From Azolla pinnata (Eukaryota; Streptophyta; Polypodiopsida; Salviniales; Salviniaceae), in the NCBI GenBank assembly GCA_037176905.1, contig JBBBWG010031309.1, positions 1 through 45,903 of the forward strand: DNA of 45,903 bases. The letters are read 5' to 3'. Below, piece after piece: positions 12,801 through 24,954 of this stretch; the stretch's first letter is position 1; the number at the start of each line of letters is the position of its first letter. The translations under genes were made by a program, and so were the position numbers. The notes beneath the pieces are model-generated. The model did no database searches. It saw only the letters and a list, made by a program, of their open reading frames with translations, and was not told the origin of the DNA.

Positions 12801-15800
12801 TGATCTGAATGAAGAAGTCAAGTCTAGCATAATAGTTGATGCAAATATGGGGATGCAGACAGACCAGTTGTCTGAGAAAAAAGTGGTGATAAGTAGTATG
12901 GGTGCTCTGTCCATTTTTCCAGAAGGTAGTAAAGCTATAAAGATATTTAGAGCAGTAGAGCGTGCATGGATTTCCAATACAGATTTTTTGCAAGATTGTG
13001 CTATCCGATTCCTCTGCATCTTCTCCCTGGATCGGTATGATTTCCAGTGATAAGGATATTTAATTCTTAAAGTTGATTTTGATAAGCATTATCTACTGCT
13101 GGTATTTTTGGCTGCAATTTATATCTATGACATTTTGACATTGGAGTATAATAATCACGCATTTCCTTTGCAGCTTTGGTGATTATGTTTCTGATCAAGT
13201 AGTTGCACCTGTTCGGGAAACCTGTGCACAAGTCCTAGGTGCTGTTCTTAAACAGATGCACCCGTTTTTAGTTCATGAAACCCTCAGCATTCTTCTACAG
13301 ATGCTGGTGGACTTCTTGGCTCTGCTTACGTGAGAATTTTGAATGGCCTTTGTTGAATGGCGATAATCTAGAATGTATTATGCAGGATCGTCCAGAGTGG
13401 GAAGTTAGGCATGGAAGCTTGCTAGGCATAAAATACTTGGTAGCTGTTCGACAGGTACTGCAATGTCCAATGGTTTATGGTACCCAAATACTCATTAAAA
13501 TGCTAAGATATGTAATATTCTGGAAGGAAATGCTACCCCAGCTACTGCCTAGAGTCTTACCTGCATGTATCAATGGGCTTGAAGATAGAGACGATGATGT
13601 CAGAGCTGTCGCTGCAGAGGCTATGACTCCTGCTGCTGCAGCTATTGTGGCATCTGGAGAGAATTCTGTTAACACCATTCTTCTCTTGCTATGGGATATT
13701 CTTTTAGATCTTGATGATCTCAGCCCATCCACTAGCAGGTATGCTTTTAATATTTGAACTCATAACTTCATGTATTAATTTGAATATATACGCATCTTAT
13801 AATTTCTTGATCTTTTGCTGTAGTGTGATGCATCTATTAGCAGAACTTTATACTCAAAAAGATCTGGCACGGAAGGCCCCTAATGATAGAGAAGATACAC
13901 GGCCGATGTTTGATTTAAATAAAGCCATTCAACTAGATGACAATTCAGAAGATGAGATCAAGCAGATGGATGACCCTGCTTTGTTATCAACTCTAACTCC
14001 TCGTCTATGGCCATTCATGAGGCATAATATTTCATCTGTTCGTCATGCAGCAATTTCCACGTTGGTGTGTATATACATAGCCATGTGAATAGTTTTCTTC
14101 TTTCAATTGTGAATGTTGCACTCTCAAAGAGACTAATTTAGCTTTAAATTCATACAGGAAAGGATACTTGAGGCTAGCAAGGAGTCTGAGTCTGGACTTT
14201 CATGGGTGGTTCCTATTGTGGGAGATGCACTTCGATTGGTCTATCAGAATCTGCTTCTTGAATCAGATATGTCAATTGTTGAATGTTCAAAACGGGTTTG
14301 GAGACTATTGCTTCAGGTTTGAAATGAAATCTATGTGAAGTTTACTCATGCCATCAAAGTAAAGGAATAGTGCTAAACTTCTTGAAAATTCTTAGGGGCA
14401 TCATTTGGAAACAGAGAATAACTCAGTTTTCTCTTGATATGATGATATGGAAATATTAAATACTTGGAATTTTCTCTCCAGATCCCAAAGGATGATTTGG
14501 CATCTGCTGCTGAAAAGTTTTTCTCTTCTTGGTTGAAGTTAGCAAGCACTGCTACAGGCTCTCCTTTAGAAGCCTCAACAATGTTTTCTCCTACGACACT
14601 GCCTCGAAAGAGCCATGTCAGAGCTGCTGCCAAGCTCAGAGCATCTAAAGGGGAAGGTTCAGCTTCTAGATATGACGACCACCATCAAAACACAGAAATT
14701 CGGAATGCAGACTCTTCTTTCTCTGGAATAGGGAAAGTTGTTGTTGGATCAGATACTGAGAAATCAGTTGTTCAAATGAGAGTATCGACAGCTTTTGCAT
14801 TGGGTGTTATGGCGTCTTCACTTCCACTCTCCTTGCATAACATGTTGGTAGAAATTCATTCAAACTACCTTACCTCTCCCTCAGGGGTTCAACGACAGGT
14901 ACTTCTTTCCCTTTTATAGCATATTACATATTTTCATACTTACAGAATTTTGAAATTTTCACATCAACATCATGACTGCTTTCCAGGTTGCATGTATGGT
15001 GTTAGCTTCATGGTTTAGGGAGCTAAGGAAGAATGCAAGTGATGCAGATTTCTGTCAGGCTGTTGGAAATACGAAATCACTCAATCTGAAACTCATTAAA
15101 CTGTTAAGCTGTAATGATCCATCAACACCAAATCCTGATTCTCATTTGCCGTATGCAGAGTTAGCTAGAACATATACAAAAATGAGAGGTGAAGCAGCAC
15201 TTTTATTAAAACATGCAGAAAGTGTTGGGATTTTCTTGAAGGGGCCAAGTTCTCCTTTAGATACGATTAGTGCAGAGAATGCTATTGATATAGCTATGAA
15301 GATTGCAGCTGAGAGTACATCTTTTCATTCTTCTGGAGATGACAATGTCGTTGAGTCCATGAGACAACGTTTGTTAGCCACTGCCGGCTACCTGAAGCTC
15401 TTACAGGTACCGCTGTTGTTCGTACTATTCCATTAGGTTTTAGTGTGATGTTTAAATTATAAGAAACATTAATTTTTGTCAGTTTCTGTAATTTGTTACT
15501 TTTCTCCATTCCTGAAACAAAGTTTCACTTCATATGTTTATTCCAAATGTTATCCAGAGTGCTTCATGGGTTCATATCTGCAGTATCTAGGCATTTTTGT
15601 ATGCTAGAAAAATAACCCATTCCTTCTATATCGACTACTGCTCAGGAGTATAAGTCACATCTGATTTGATAATGTAAAATAGTAATTGTCATTTTAGAGT
15701 TTATATTTCTGTTGATACTATGTATTCATTATGTTCCAGGAATTTAACAGCATGTTTGTGTTTTTTGATAGGGTAACTTGCATGTTAGTGTCATGGCATC

Positions 15801-18800
15801 TGTTGCTGGAGCTGTGGTCTGGATGGGGGGATTACCGGTCAAACTAAATCCTGTCATTCAACCATTAATGGCTGCAATCAAAAGGGAGCAAGTGAGTAGT
15901 TTTGATTATAGCAATGGCCCTATGTCAATTTTAAGGAGCATATGGTATTCTATGTATAGCTAATGATATTGTTGTGCTACTTTAGGATGTGTAATAATTT
16001 TATGTCTGTCGCTAAATTTATTTATTTATTTTTGAATAAATATGCATGATAACATTCAATTAAGTTTAATGAAGAATCTCGTTTACCAAAACATAGTCCA
16101 ATATAATCCCCACATTTCATTGTAGTTAAATTTTATGCCATTTGATGGCTAATTATCCTGGTTGTTTTGTGGTAATGTCACCTGAGATCAAAGCTTCATA
16201 TGAATATATAAGACATTCTTATGGTCAAACGAATTCTCAGCTTTGTTTTCTTCTACTTATCCTTTCTACTTATTTCTATGGTAGGAGGATATACTGCAAC
16301 AAATGGCAGCTGATGCATTAGCAGAGACCATGTCACAATGTGTAGGAAGGAAACCGAGTCCCAATGAAAAGCTCATTAAAAACATATGTTCGCTTGCTTG
16401 CGCTGATCCAGTTGAGACTCCACAGGCAACACCAGCAAATGCAGCATCCATAAATCTTGATGAAATTGAGATTTTCAAAACTTCTTGGTCAAGGCCAAGG
16501 CCGGCACCAATGTCTACAGCAGAAGAAAGGTCACGATTGGAGGGTGCAATCACCAAACGTGGTGCAGAATTCGCTTTGAAATTTCTTTGTTCAAAGTTTG
16601 AGGGCTCTTTGTTTGACAAACTACCTAAACTTTGGGATTGTCTGACTGAGTCCCTGAACCTTACCTCCTCCAATGGAGCAGTGGAGGTGGTAGCATCTTG
16701 CAAATCAGGGACCATTTTTCAACACGGAGAACCACAAGCTTTGATCAATAATATGCAGGCAGAACCCCATCCTTACATAACTTATTATGGACAAAATCTT
16801 AACTGAAAAATGATACCTTTTTGCCAGATAAAATGACAGTTATATTGTTCTCTTGGAGAATATATCTGACATCTGCAGCATTTTAATAAAACTCCAAGTT
16901 ATTTTTGAGGCCGTCTTTCTCATAGTTTTTGTTTTACAGGTTATCTGTTCAATCGCTTCAGTTGTAGATAAAAGTTTGGAGACAAAGATCTTAATGCTCC
17001 TGCCAGCTATATTTGGTTGTGTACGCCATGCACATGCAGCTGTTAGATTAATGGCAGCAAGGTGTATAACAGCCATGGCTAAAGTGTGGAGAGAACCTAT
17101 AATGGCATCTCTCTTGGAAAATGGTGCTCCTATGCTTGATAATGCTCTCTCTGTCGAGGCTCGACAGGGTGCAAGTATGTTGTTGATGCTCCTGGTTGAA
17201 GGTCTTCAAGCAGATTTAGTACCATATGCACCTTTCCTTATTGTTCCATTGTTGGGTTGCATGAGTGATACTGACCCTATCGTAAGGCGAAGTGTTACTT
17301 ACAGCTTTGCTGCGCTTGTTCCTTTGCTTCCTTTGGCCAAGGGAGTAGCCCCACCACCTGGGTTGAATGAATCCTTGCTATCAAAAAGTACTGACGATGC
17401 AAGATTTTTGGAACAACTGCTTGACAATAGCAGGGTAGAGGATTACCACCTTGCAGTGGAGTTAAAGACATCGTTAAGAAGGTGTGCCGAATGCTTATTG
17501 TGCTTTTGTTTGTTTTCATGAATTCTCTTTTTTTCAAAATATAATTTGAAGTAAATTTAAATTTTTCAGATACCAACAGGAAGGTATCAATTGGCTAGGA
17601 TTTCTGAAGAGGTTCAAGTTACATGGCATTTTATGTGATGATATGGGTCTTGGAAAGACCCTACAAGCATCAGCTATAGTAGCATCTGACATTGCAGAAC
17701 ATCAAGAAGCATATATGTCTGATTCAGAGGCAAAATTGCTGCCATCTCTAATCATATGTCCTTCTACATTAGTTGGTCATTGGGTGTTTGAGATAGAGAA
17801 GTTCATTCCAACATCCATTATCAATCCTTTGCAATATGTAGGAACACCTCAGGACCGCATTCAATTGCAGTCTCAAATTGATAATTACAACCTCATTGTG
17901 ACTTCATATGATGTTTTGCGCAAAGATGTGGACTTCCTTTCAAAGTTTGTTTGGAATTTCTGTATTCTGGATGAAGGTCACATAATAAAGAACTCCAAAT
18001 CAAAGCTTACATTAGCAGTTAAGCAGTTAAGGGCAGAACATCGCTTGATTCTTAGTGGGACTCCTATACAGGTTTGTTTTTTGGAACTTTCTGAATTTTA
18101 TGTCAGCAAATGAAATGACATTCCCTTCATATTTTTCTTGCAGAATAATGTCCTGGAGTTATGGTCCCTGTTTGATTTTCTGATGCCAGGATTTCTTGGA
18201 ACAGAACGCCAGGTAATATTATTACTGCAGATTTATAAGTGCGGACCATCTGTAATAAATAATATAAATGTAGTGGTTTATAATCTGTATTAGATCTGTT
18301 GACGATTGGATATGGTTTTCTGTGATCATATGGGTCAATGGCAGACATGAACTGCTTGACTGTGCTGGATGATGGACGAATAGCTTCACTCAATTCCTAT
18401 TTTTGTTTTGTTCTCAGTTCCAACATATGTATGGTAAGCCTATATTGGCTGCAAGAGATGCAAAATGTTCAGCTAAGGAAGCTGAGGCTGGTGCACTTGC
18501 CATGGAAGCATTACATAAACAAGTATGTTTAAGGATTGAAGCTGGAAGGACAACAGATGTAGCTTTGTTCCTCTTCTGGGAACCTATCTTAGTTCAGTTT
18601 TTCCTTTATGTTTGAATTTCAGGTGATGCCTTTTCTTCTAAGACGAACAAAAGATGATGTTTTGGCTGATTTACCACCAAAAATTATTCAAGACAGATAT
18701 TGTGACTTGAGCCCTGTCCAACTGCTGCTATATGAGAAGTTCTCTCATTCTCAAGTGAAGTCTGAGGTAGCAAATATTGTACACGAAACTGGTATTTCTG

Positions 18801-20328
18801 GTGATCTAGAGAAACCAAGCTCAAGACAGCCAACACACGTTTTCCAGGTTTTTTCCTAATAAACTAAATTTTCAAGCTTGATAATTTCATGAGATATTTT
18901 TTGTTAAGTTCGATGAGAATTTGTTTTTTCTACCTATCTAGGCACTGCAATACTTGAGGAAACTATGTAGCCATCCGTTACTTGTTCTGGATGAAAACAA
19001 CCGTGTCCAACTGGATGCCATTGACTTGGACACTGAAAAGGACGGGAAACTTAATCTTCATGATCTACATCACTCTCCAAAGCTTTTAGCTCTAAAGGAA
19101 ATTCTTGAAGAATGTGGCATAGGAACTCAGTCAGGAAATGGGGATTCACCCTCGTATAATGAAGGTGGACAGCATCGTGTTCTTATTTTTGCACAGCTGA
19201 AAGTAAGGGTATTCACTGTTGTCAAAATGGAATGTTAATAGTAGTTTGCTTGTGGCATTCTAATTGGCATTTTTTTACAGAACTTTTTAGATATAATTGA
19301 GAGAGATCTTCTCCAAACACATATGAAGGGGTATGCTTCCTTAATACTATACCAGTCTCTTCAATATTATGAGATGATTAATTTCTGATTCCCCTATTTA
19401 CTGGAGTTATTGGGCTAAACTTTGCAGTGTGACATATTTACGATTGGATGGATCTATAGAACCTGATAAACGCTTTGATGTTGTCAAGGCCTTTAACTCA
19501 GATCCAACCATTGATGTGCTTTTGTTGACTACTCATGGTAATCTTCTGATCTTATCTTTATTGCAATTTAGATATAGTTGTGTTTTTAATTGAGAGTTTG
19601 GATTTCCAGTGGGCGGCTTAGGTCTAAATTTGACAACAGCAGATACTGTGGTATTTATGGAACATGATTGGAATCCCATGCGGGACCTTCAGGTATACTG
19701 ACAATTTTTGCTTTATAATGTGTTTGAACATAGTGTTTGATTTTGATTTACATAGTTCTCACTACCAGTATGTTTTATACATATTCTCTCTAGGCAATGG
19801 ACAGAGCTCATAGATTAGGGCAAAAACGGGTAGTAAACGTTCACAGGCTAATTATGCGAGGCACATTGGAAGAGAAAGTGATGAGCCTTCAACGGTTTAA
19901 GCTTTCAGTCGCTAACACTGTAGTTAATGCTGAAAACGCAAGCCTTGATAAAATGGACACAGGTCAACTACTTGACCTCTTCTCAATGCCGAGAACAGGG
20001 AAGGTATGTAAACTTCCCCTAATGTTTCTAGAAAGATTTTATCATAGTCAATTCTTAGCCATTAAAGGGGTGTTTTTTGTATAAGCAATGTGTTTTCCAT
20101 TAAAAAGGTATGTGCTTAAATGATATATGATTTACCCTAATTGTTCAGAGTCAGACTAAAGAGAAATATTCTGGAAAAGAAGAGGATCATGCCATTGGTG
20201 CGTCAACCGCTGCTGGTACAGGAAAAGGTTTAAAAGCAATGTTGAATGGATTAGAGGAGCTATGGGATCAATCCCAATACAGTGAAGAGTATAATCTTGA
20301 CCAATTCGTGTCGCGCCTGAACGGGTGA
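6857..20328 (+). CDS. BTAF1: TATA-binding protein-associated factor BTAF1/MOT1, 28 exons
   Basis: This is the Swi2/Snf2 ATPase that removes TBP from DNA; the plant relative is Arabidopsis BTAF1/RGD3. Exons: 6857-6908, 7789-7883, 8770-8990, 9492-9549, 10239-10317, 10405-10748, 10914-11022, 11111-13034, 13174-13306, 13386-13454, 13527-13738, 13824-14064, 14158-14316, 14482-14898, 14987-15406, 15772-15891, 16285-16758, 16940-17481, 17570-18071, 18144-18212, 18418-18522, 18623-18847, 18942-19202, 19281-19330, 19428-19537, 19610-19692, 19794-20003, 20149-20328. All junctions keep frame and give 2487 aa; the Arabidopsis protein is about 2050 aa. The start reads [17 protein letters not shown], a typical plant start. 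HEAT-type helical repeats fill the N-terminal part. ATPase motifs are visible: DDMGLGKT (Lys about 1919), DEGH (about 2024-2027), SGTPIQN and [10 protein letters not shown]. The excess length lies mainly in exon 8 (residues about 320-961), which carries tandem repeats. The intron after 16758 has a GC donor. Family identity is certain; individual splice sites are inferred by eye. Confidence 0.95.
11236..11391 (+). repeat. 78-bp direct duplication inside BTAF1 exon 8
   Basis: GTTCCTGCAGTC begins two near-identical 78-bp units at 11236 and 11314. Each encodes 26 residues containing [12 protein letters not shown] and HQKV. The unit is a multiple of three, so the frame is kept. It starts the repeat-rich linker at about residue 362. 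Confidence 0.9.
11500..11750 (+). repeat. 30-bp coding repeat (HxHQxVxMV) in BTAF1 exon 8
   Basis: About seven to eight units of ten residues with the pattern V-H-x-H-Q-x-V/A-x-M/T-V, for example [10 protein letters not shown], lie between roughly residues 450 and 530. Copies differ by several substitutions, so this block is older than the 27-bp array downstream. Every unit is a multiple of three bases. Confidence 0.85.
12040..12606 (+). repeat. 27-bp coding minisatellite (DEMGDDHRK) in BTAF1 exon 8
   Basis: About 19 units encode variants of D-E-M-G-D-D-H-R-K, roughly residues 630-817. Variation includes HQK, HQR, NHRK and DDDHRK. A higher-order unit containing [16 protein letters not shown] occurs at about 12103-12140 and again at about 12281-12318, and a second one containing EMEDETG[DN]DHQKGE also occurs twice. 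The tract is acidic, His-rich and lacks hydrophobic residues, so it should be disordered. Long open frames on the opposite strand here arise from the repeat composition. Confidence 0.95.
16759..16939 (+). other. GC-AG intron in BTAF1
   Basis: The upstream exon ends in AATATGCAG followed by GCAGAA, and the next exon starts GTTATCTG after TTTTACAG. Alignment to the remembered Arabidopsis protein (LINNIQ then V) puts the junction exactly here, and no GT donor nearby keeps the frame. Plants use GC-AG introns at roughly the one percent level. Confidence 0.7.
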
Positions 20329-20419
20329 GAGCTTGTCTGATGGAGTCATGAAATGCATTGTACAAAAGTTGAACCACCCAAAAATTTTGGAGTTCGAGGA
20401 GATGCCGCTTCTAATGTAC

Positions 20420-20425
20420 AATAAA
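20420..20425 (+). terminator. possible BTAF1 poly(A) signal AATAAA
   Basis: A canonical AATAAA lies 92 bp after the BTAF1 stop codon, a plausible distance for a plant 3' UTR. Plant signals are loose, so the true site may differ. Confidence 0.4.
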
Positions 20426-20429
20426 TTTC

Positions 20430-23400
20430 AATAGCATGATTGTTCCGTCTTAGTGGAAAAAGCCAAAGAATTGCCAATTGTAAATTGTACGGCTTTTTTG
20501 GGAGTGATCCCGGTATGGAAATTTTAACTTTTTCCAGTGTTATCAGTAATGTCTCATTCTCCCAGGGCAGTGTTCCACCGTAAATTGTAAAATTCGAGAA
20601 AGTCCAGATAGTCGACACTTGGATAGCAAAATTGTAAAGTTGTACTAATGTCTGATCTGCGAAGATATTATGCAGGTGTTTTCTTGAGTGTTGTGTTTGA
20701 CGTTGTTCAAATATTGATGAGGCTGCTGTTTCATGAATTTGAGGATCTTATAACAGGTTTCATGTAATGGCTCTTCTCTTAATCACTTTGTTTGGGAGGT
20801 CATTTTTGTCAGCTGCTGAAATCTGGAACTGTCTGTGAACATCAGAAGAAAGCATTTTGGATGAATACTTCAAAGTCTGCTTCGGTTGCTCTCTTGCGGA
20901 ACGGGTATCACAAGATAAGTATAGTGATCCTCTCTTTTATGGCTTGTATATTAATCATCTGTGTTTATTATGGAGGAACGTGATTCATTAAAATTGAAGG
21001 CAGTTGTTCTGTCTGGGTTTTGATTATTCTGTCATGCTGAGATTACAGCATCTCCAAAGTACAGTATCAAAATTCAGGCATGTATAGTTAAGAAGTGAGT
21101 TCATATGTGATTCTGATAGCTTATGAACTCAACCTTGAAGATGACAAGTTGAGAAGATGGGATGGATACATGGGCATTGGCCATTGTATGTATAATTCCA
21201 TAGCATTGTTACTAAGCTTTGTTAGATGCTGGTTATGAAGCTCAAAATCTTGATGGGGCGCCACTGTAAATATTCAATTCACTTGAATATCTCAAATTGG
21301 TACTGCCTTCCAATCAAATTTCTCTATTTCTGAAGTAGAAAACTCGGGTGTCTTAGATTCAGTGAACTTTTGAATTGCCCGAAAAAAATGCTGGTTCTAT
21401 GCTTCGGAAGGTTTCAGTGTAATTTCTCTCGCTCTCTTATCTGAGCATCATAATCTCTCCATTGGCAAATCATCTTGCATAGCATATACTTGTAAGAGCC
21501 TCAATATGCTGACTTTGATTGCATGGCACGGCAGCATCCCAAAGTGCTTAGCCAAGTGGCAAATACTCAAATGCGAATCTCCTAATCCTCATTAACGTCA
21601 TGATTCTCCTAGTTAATTCTTGTCTTATTTGTTGTCTGAAACTCAGTTGCGCATAACCTGTCTATCCTCGTTTAAATATTTCTCTTTTTACATTCAATAT
21701 TTTTCATAGACTCTTGCTGTATATTTTTCTGATTCATTTCGTTCATTGATTTCCTAGTACAGTTGTTCCACACATTCATAGATTTGGCGCTTGTGGACCA
21801 CAATAATGTTCTATGGCAGAACCAATACAAGTCGAGCACAAAACAATCATCTAACGTGTAAAGTTATACTAAGGTAGATATGGGGCAGAGTTTGAAGTTG
21901 ACTCAGATGTGTGCTGTCAAGCTGAGAATTCATATTACTGAAAAGAAAGCTACAGAGAGCACTAAAGTCCGCCATTGAAGCCAGAGATTTTGCTTACAAT
22001 ATGAATCATGGATGATTGGATGATCAATGCTATGTATGCACACAAGAACGCCTCTCAATTGTGCCATATTTTCTTAGACTTTATAATCCTACATGAATAT
22101 TTCAGAAGTCACAATGCAATGATCTTCTTAGAGGTTATATGTTTTCATGAACTAGACTTTCAATCGGATACAGATCGGTAATAAAATTCAGCTACAAGCC
22201 TAGGCCATTCAAAAGTTTCCAGATCCATTCACAGGGATCCAGATTAATTTACAAGATAACATACTTTGCATGATCCTGATTTCTAATGGAAGTTCGTTGA
22301 CCTAGAACTTTGGATATCGGAAACATAGTCCCAACTATCAGGTCTGGAGCTAGCTAGCAAATCATGCTAACGTTGACATATGGAATACTAGATACACATG
22401 CATGTGTGAAGGCATATCTTAACAAAATGCAACTACTTTGATTTGCCTAGTTAACATGGTCTCATTGTCTTCGTAAATCTATTGTAGTTACAGTGACACA
22501 ATCGCCGTCTCTAAACTTTGAGGTTTCTGGGGACAATCCCGGGGATGATATCTAGCTAGTGTGTGCATATTATGAATGAACGGGAAACAGAGTGGAGATC
22601 TGCAAAATGATTCCAGCTAATGAAAGATGATCCAGTGCATTCATTTTGGATAGTTAACAACACTAAACAAAAGATTCTGACTAAGGTTCACTGACATCTG
22701 CAGATGGTTAACACAAAACTGTCTCGCTGGGATTTTGTGCTCTAAGACTTTCTCTATTTTTCCGTTGACATGGTTTCTTCTTTGCCTTTCTAACTTCTCC
22801 TTTCTCTTCACACCTTTGGCATCGCACAACTGCTGGCCCCAGAGTTTCGTTTTCTCCTTACTCCGATCAATCTATTGATATCTGTCTTCTGCAACAACTC
22901 GCTTTACTCCCGACACAATTCTCTGAAGCAGCAAACCCTGTTTAGTCAAGAACTTCAGCTTCATCAGTTCCAATCTTCATTGCTAAAGAACAAATGAAAG
23001 AACATGTCAGTTTATGGTAACCGGCCCATAGATATCCTCCTACCATGGCCAAGAGTATGCAGTGCATTCATTCTCTTTCTTTTCCCACTGTATCAGTATA
23101 TGTAATTGGTAAAACTTAAAACTATGCCACAATTCACTATTATTAGTTATTGAACTCTTGGGTTACTGTAGGAGATACTGTATTGCTCCATTCTACTATA
23201 TAATCACCTGCTGATTCCATAGTCGCCATGGCACAAATAGTGTTCTCTTCTTTTACAGTTTCTTTCATTGTATATCAGCAGCAATTATCTTTTCTGTTTC
23301 ATGCATACAAAGCTTCATCAAATCCAAAACACTTCCTTGGGATGTACACGAGGATAAATGTTTCTAACTACACACTAGCAACATTAGCATAGGAATATTC

Positions 23401-24480
23401 CAATATTACTACACAAAACGTTTATAATACTAGCGTTCCAATCTTGAACAAAATGCATAGCTCTTGTCACCATCAACAGCTAGGTAGAACAATTAGGCAT
23501 CAGCCAATTCTTAACCAATGGTGGTGGTCTGTCAAACGAATACATATATAACATAATGTTTCACGTGAATGTTTTAGTACAACCATGATTCACCCATCAT
23601 TATCTGTAATTTTCTTGGAAGGTTTTCCAACTATTTATTTCTTGATTCGGTTATCCTGTTATCTCACTCATATACACCATTGTGATGCCTACTTTCTCAC
23701 AAATCAACGTGTTGTGACACAACACATATTTACATGCGGCAATCAGTATTCGTCCGCAAAGCAAACCATCCATTACTAGCTCAGCAGTCTGAATATTTGA
23801 TTAGTAGCCTAAGTTTTAGAGAAAGGAAACATGGATTGCCATAAAATATTTATAACTTACAGGCATTATTTGGGCAAAGCAAACCATCCATTACCACAGG
23901 TCAGCTGTCCAGAATTAAATAGTTGCCCAAGTTGTGTTCTGAAGAAAGAAAACATGGAGTGCGATCAGATATTTCAAGGCACTGGCCTTCATACAATGCA
24001 TGTGCATACACAATCACTAGGTCACAGTTTCAAAAGACTATAATGAATGAAGATATGCCAAATGAATTTGCAATGTATCAATGACAAATATATTTGTGGA
24101 CTGAATGAAAAATCTGAAATTTCCATCTTTTGATGGCCATTAAGCAAGAATTGACCAGATGAACAGACGACAATTGAATTTAGAAACATACGCATGAGAA
24201 GCATATGTTTGGAATAAATGAAAACCTCTGGGTTTATCCTCTCAAAATGGTTAGGATCAAGCAGGTATGAAGAAATGACAGCTGAGTGTTAATTCCAAAC
24301 CGTTTCGGTGAACTATGCACGCATGTAATCATGTATGTCCTTGAGTGATCGCATCAAGAGAAGCCGATCTTCAGAGTGCTTACTCGGACTTGTTCGTAAA
24401 CCTAGAGTTCTTATGTTACAAATCAAGAGATGAAAATCTTCAGAGTACTTACTTGGAAATCAGACGAAGAAAGAAACAAG
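20430..24480. other. 4-kb intergenic region without a recognised gene
   Basis: Frames longer than about 60 aa here are isolated, low in similarity to anything I know and have no credible partner exons. No tRNA-like or snRNA-like promoter arrangement was seen. The first few hundred bases may be 3' UTR of BTAF1, and the last few hundred are the 3' flank of the small minus-strand gene. Confidence 0.5.
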
Positions 24481-24490
24481 GAAAAAAGGC

Positions 24491-24862
24491 TCAGTTTTCT
24501 TTGCGGATATGTGCAGGTGGCTTCCACATGTCCCAATAACTGTACCCATCTCTCTGCAGATCCCCTCCTCTCCCTTTAGATCTCTGCACAAGGAAAATAG
24601 AGAGGGTCGGGAATCGCACGAAACCATAGGGAAGAGGGAACGGGCGAAGAAAGGATTGGGGGGGGGGGAGAAGATTGCAGGAAAAGGCGAAGCCGATCGA
24701 TGCCACTGTCTCTGTGCGTCCGAGAGACGGAGAGAGAGAGAAACACGGAGAGGAAGAGAGGGAGATGTGTACCTGGATAATGGCGATGTAGGAGAGGTAG
24801 ACAGAGACGTTGAAAGCGGCGAGGAGGGAGAGGCGCTTGGCCATCGGCAGCCTGGAAGCCAT
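24491..24862 (-). CDS. 50-aa single-pass membrane protein, unknown function, 2 exons
   Basis: Exon 1 is 24862-24773 and encodes 30 residues from MASRLPMAKRL to SYIAIIQ. It ends CAG followed by GTACAC. Exon 2 is 24553-24491, preceded by TCTCTGCAG, and encodes RDGYSYWDMWKPPAHIRKEN and a stop. The 219-bp intron joins codons in phase 0. The product has a short basic N-terminus, one hydrophobic segment at about residues 11-29 (LSLLAAF...SYIAII), and a Trp/Pro-rich polar tail. The size and layout suit a small organelle or ER membrane subunit, but I do not recognise the family and assign no function. Support: clean splice signals, phase agreement, a sensible protein on both sides of the intron, and a GC-rich exon 1 set in plain DNA. 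The alternative is chance, which the tail composition makes less likely. Confidence 0.6.
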   Translation of the reverse strand: MASRLPMAKRLSLLAAFNVSVYLSYIAIIQVHISLSSSPCFSLSPSLGRTETVASIGFAFSCNLLPPPQSFLRPFPLPYGFVRFPTLSIFLVQRSKGRGGDLQRDGYSYWDMWKPPAHIRKEN

Positions 24863-24954
24863 GGCGATGGCGATGGCGATTTGGCGATGGCGATTTGGCG
24901 ATGGCGAGCAGACAGAACGGAGAGAGGAAGGAAACTCCGCAGAGAAGGAGACCA

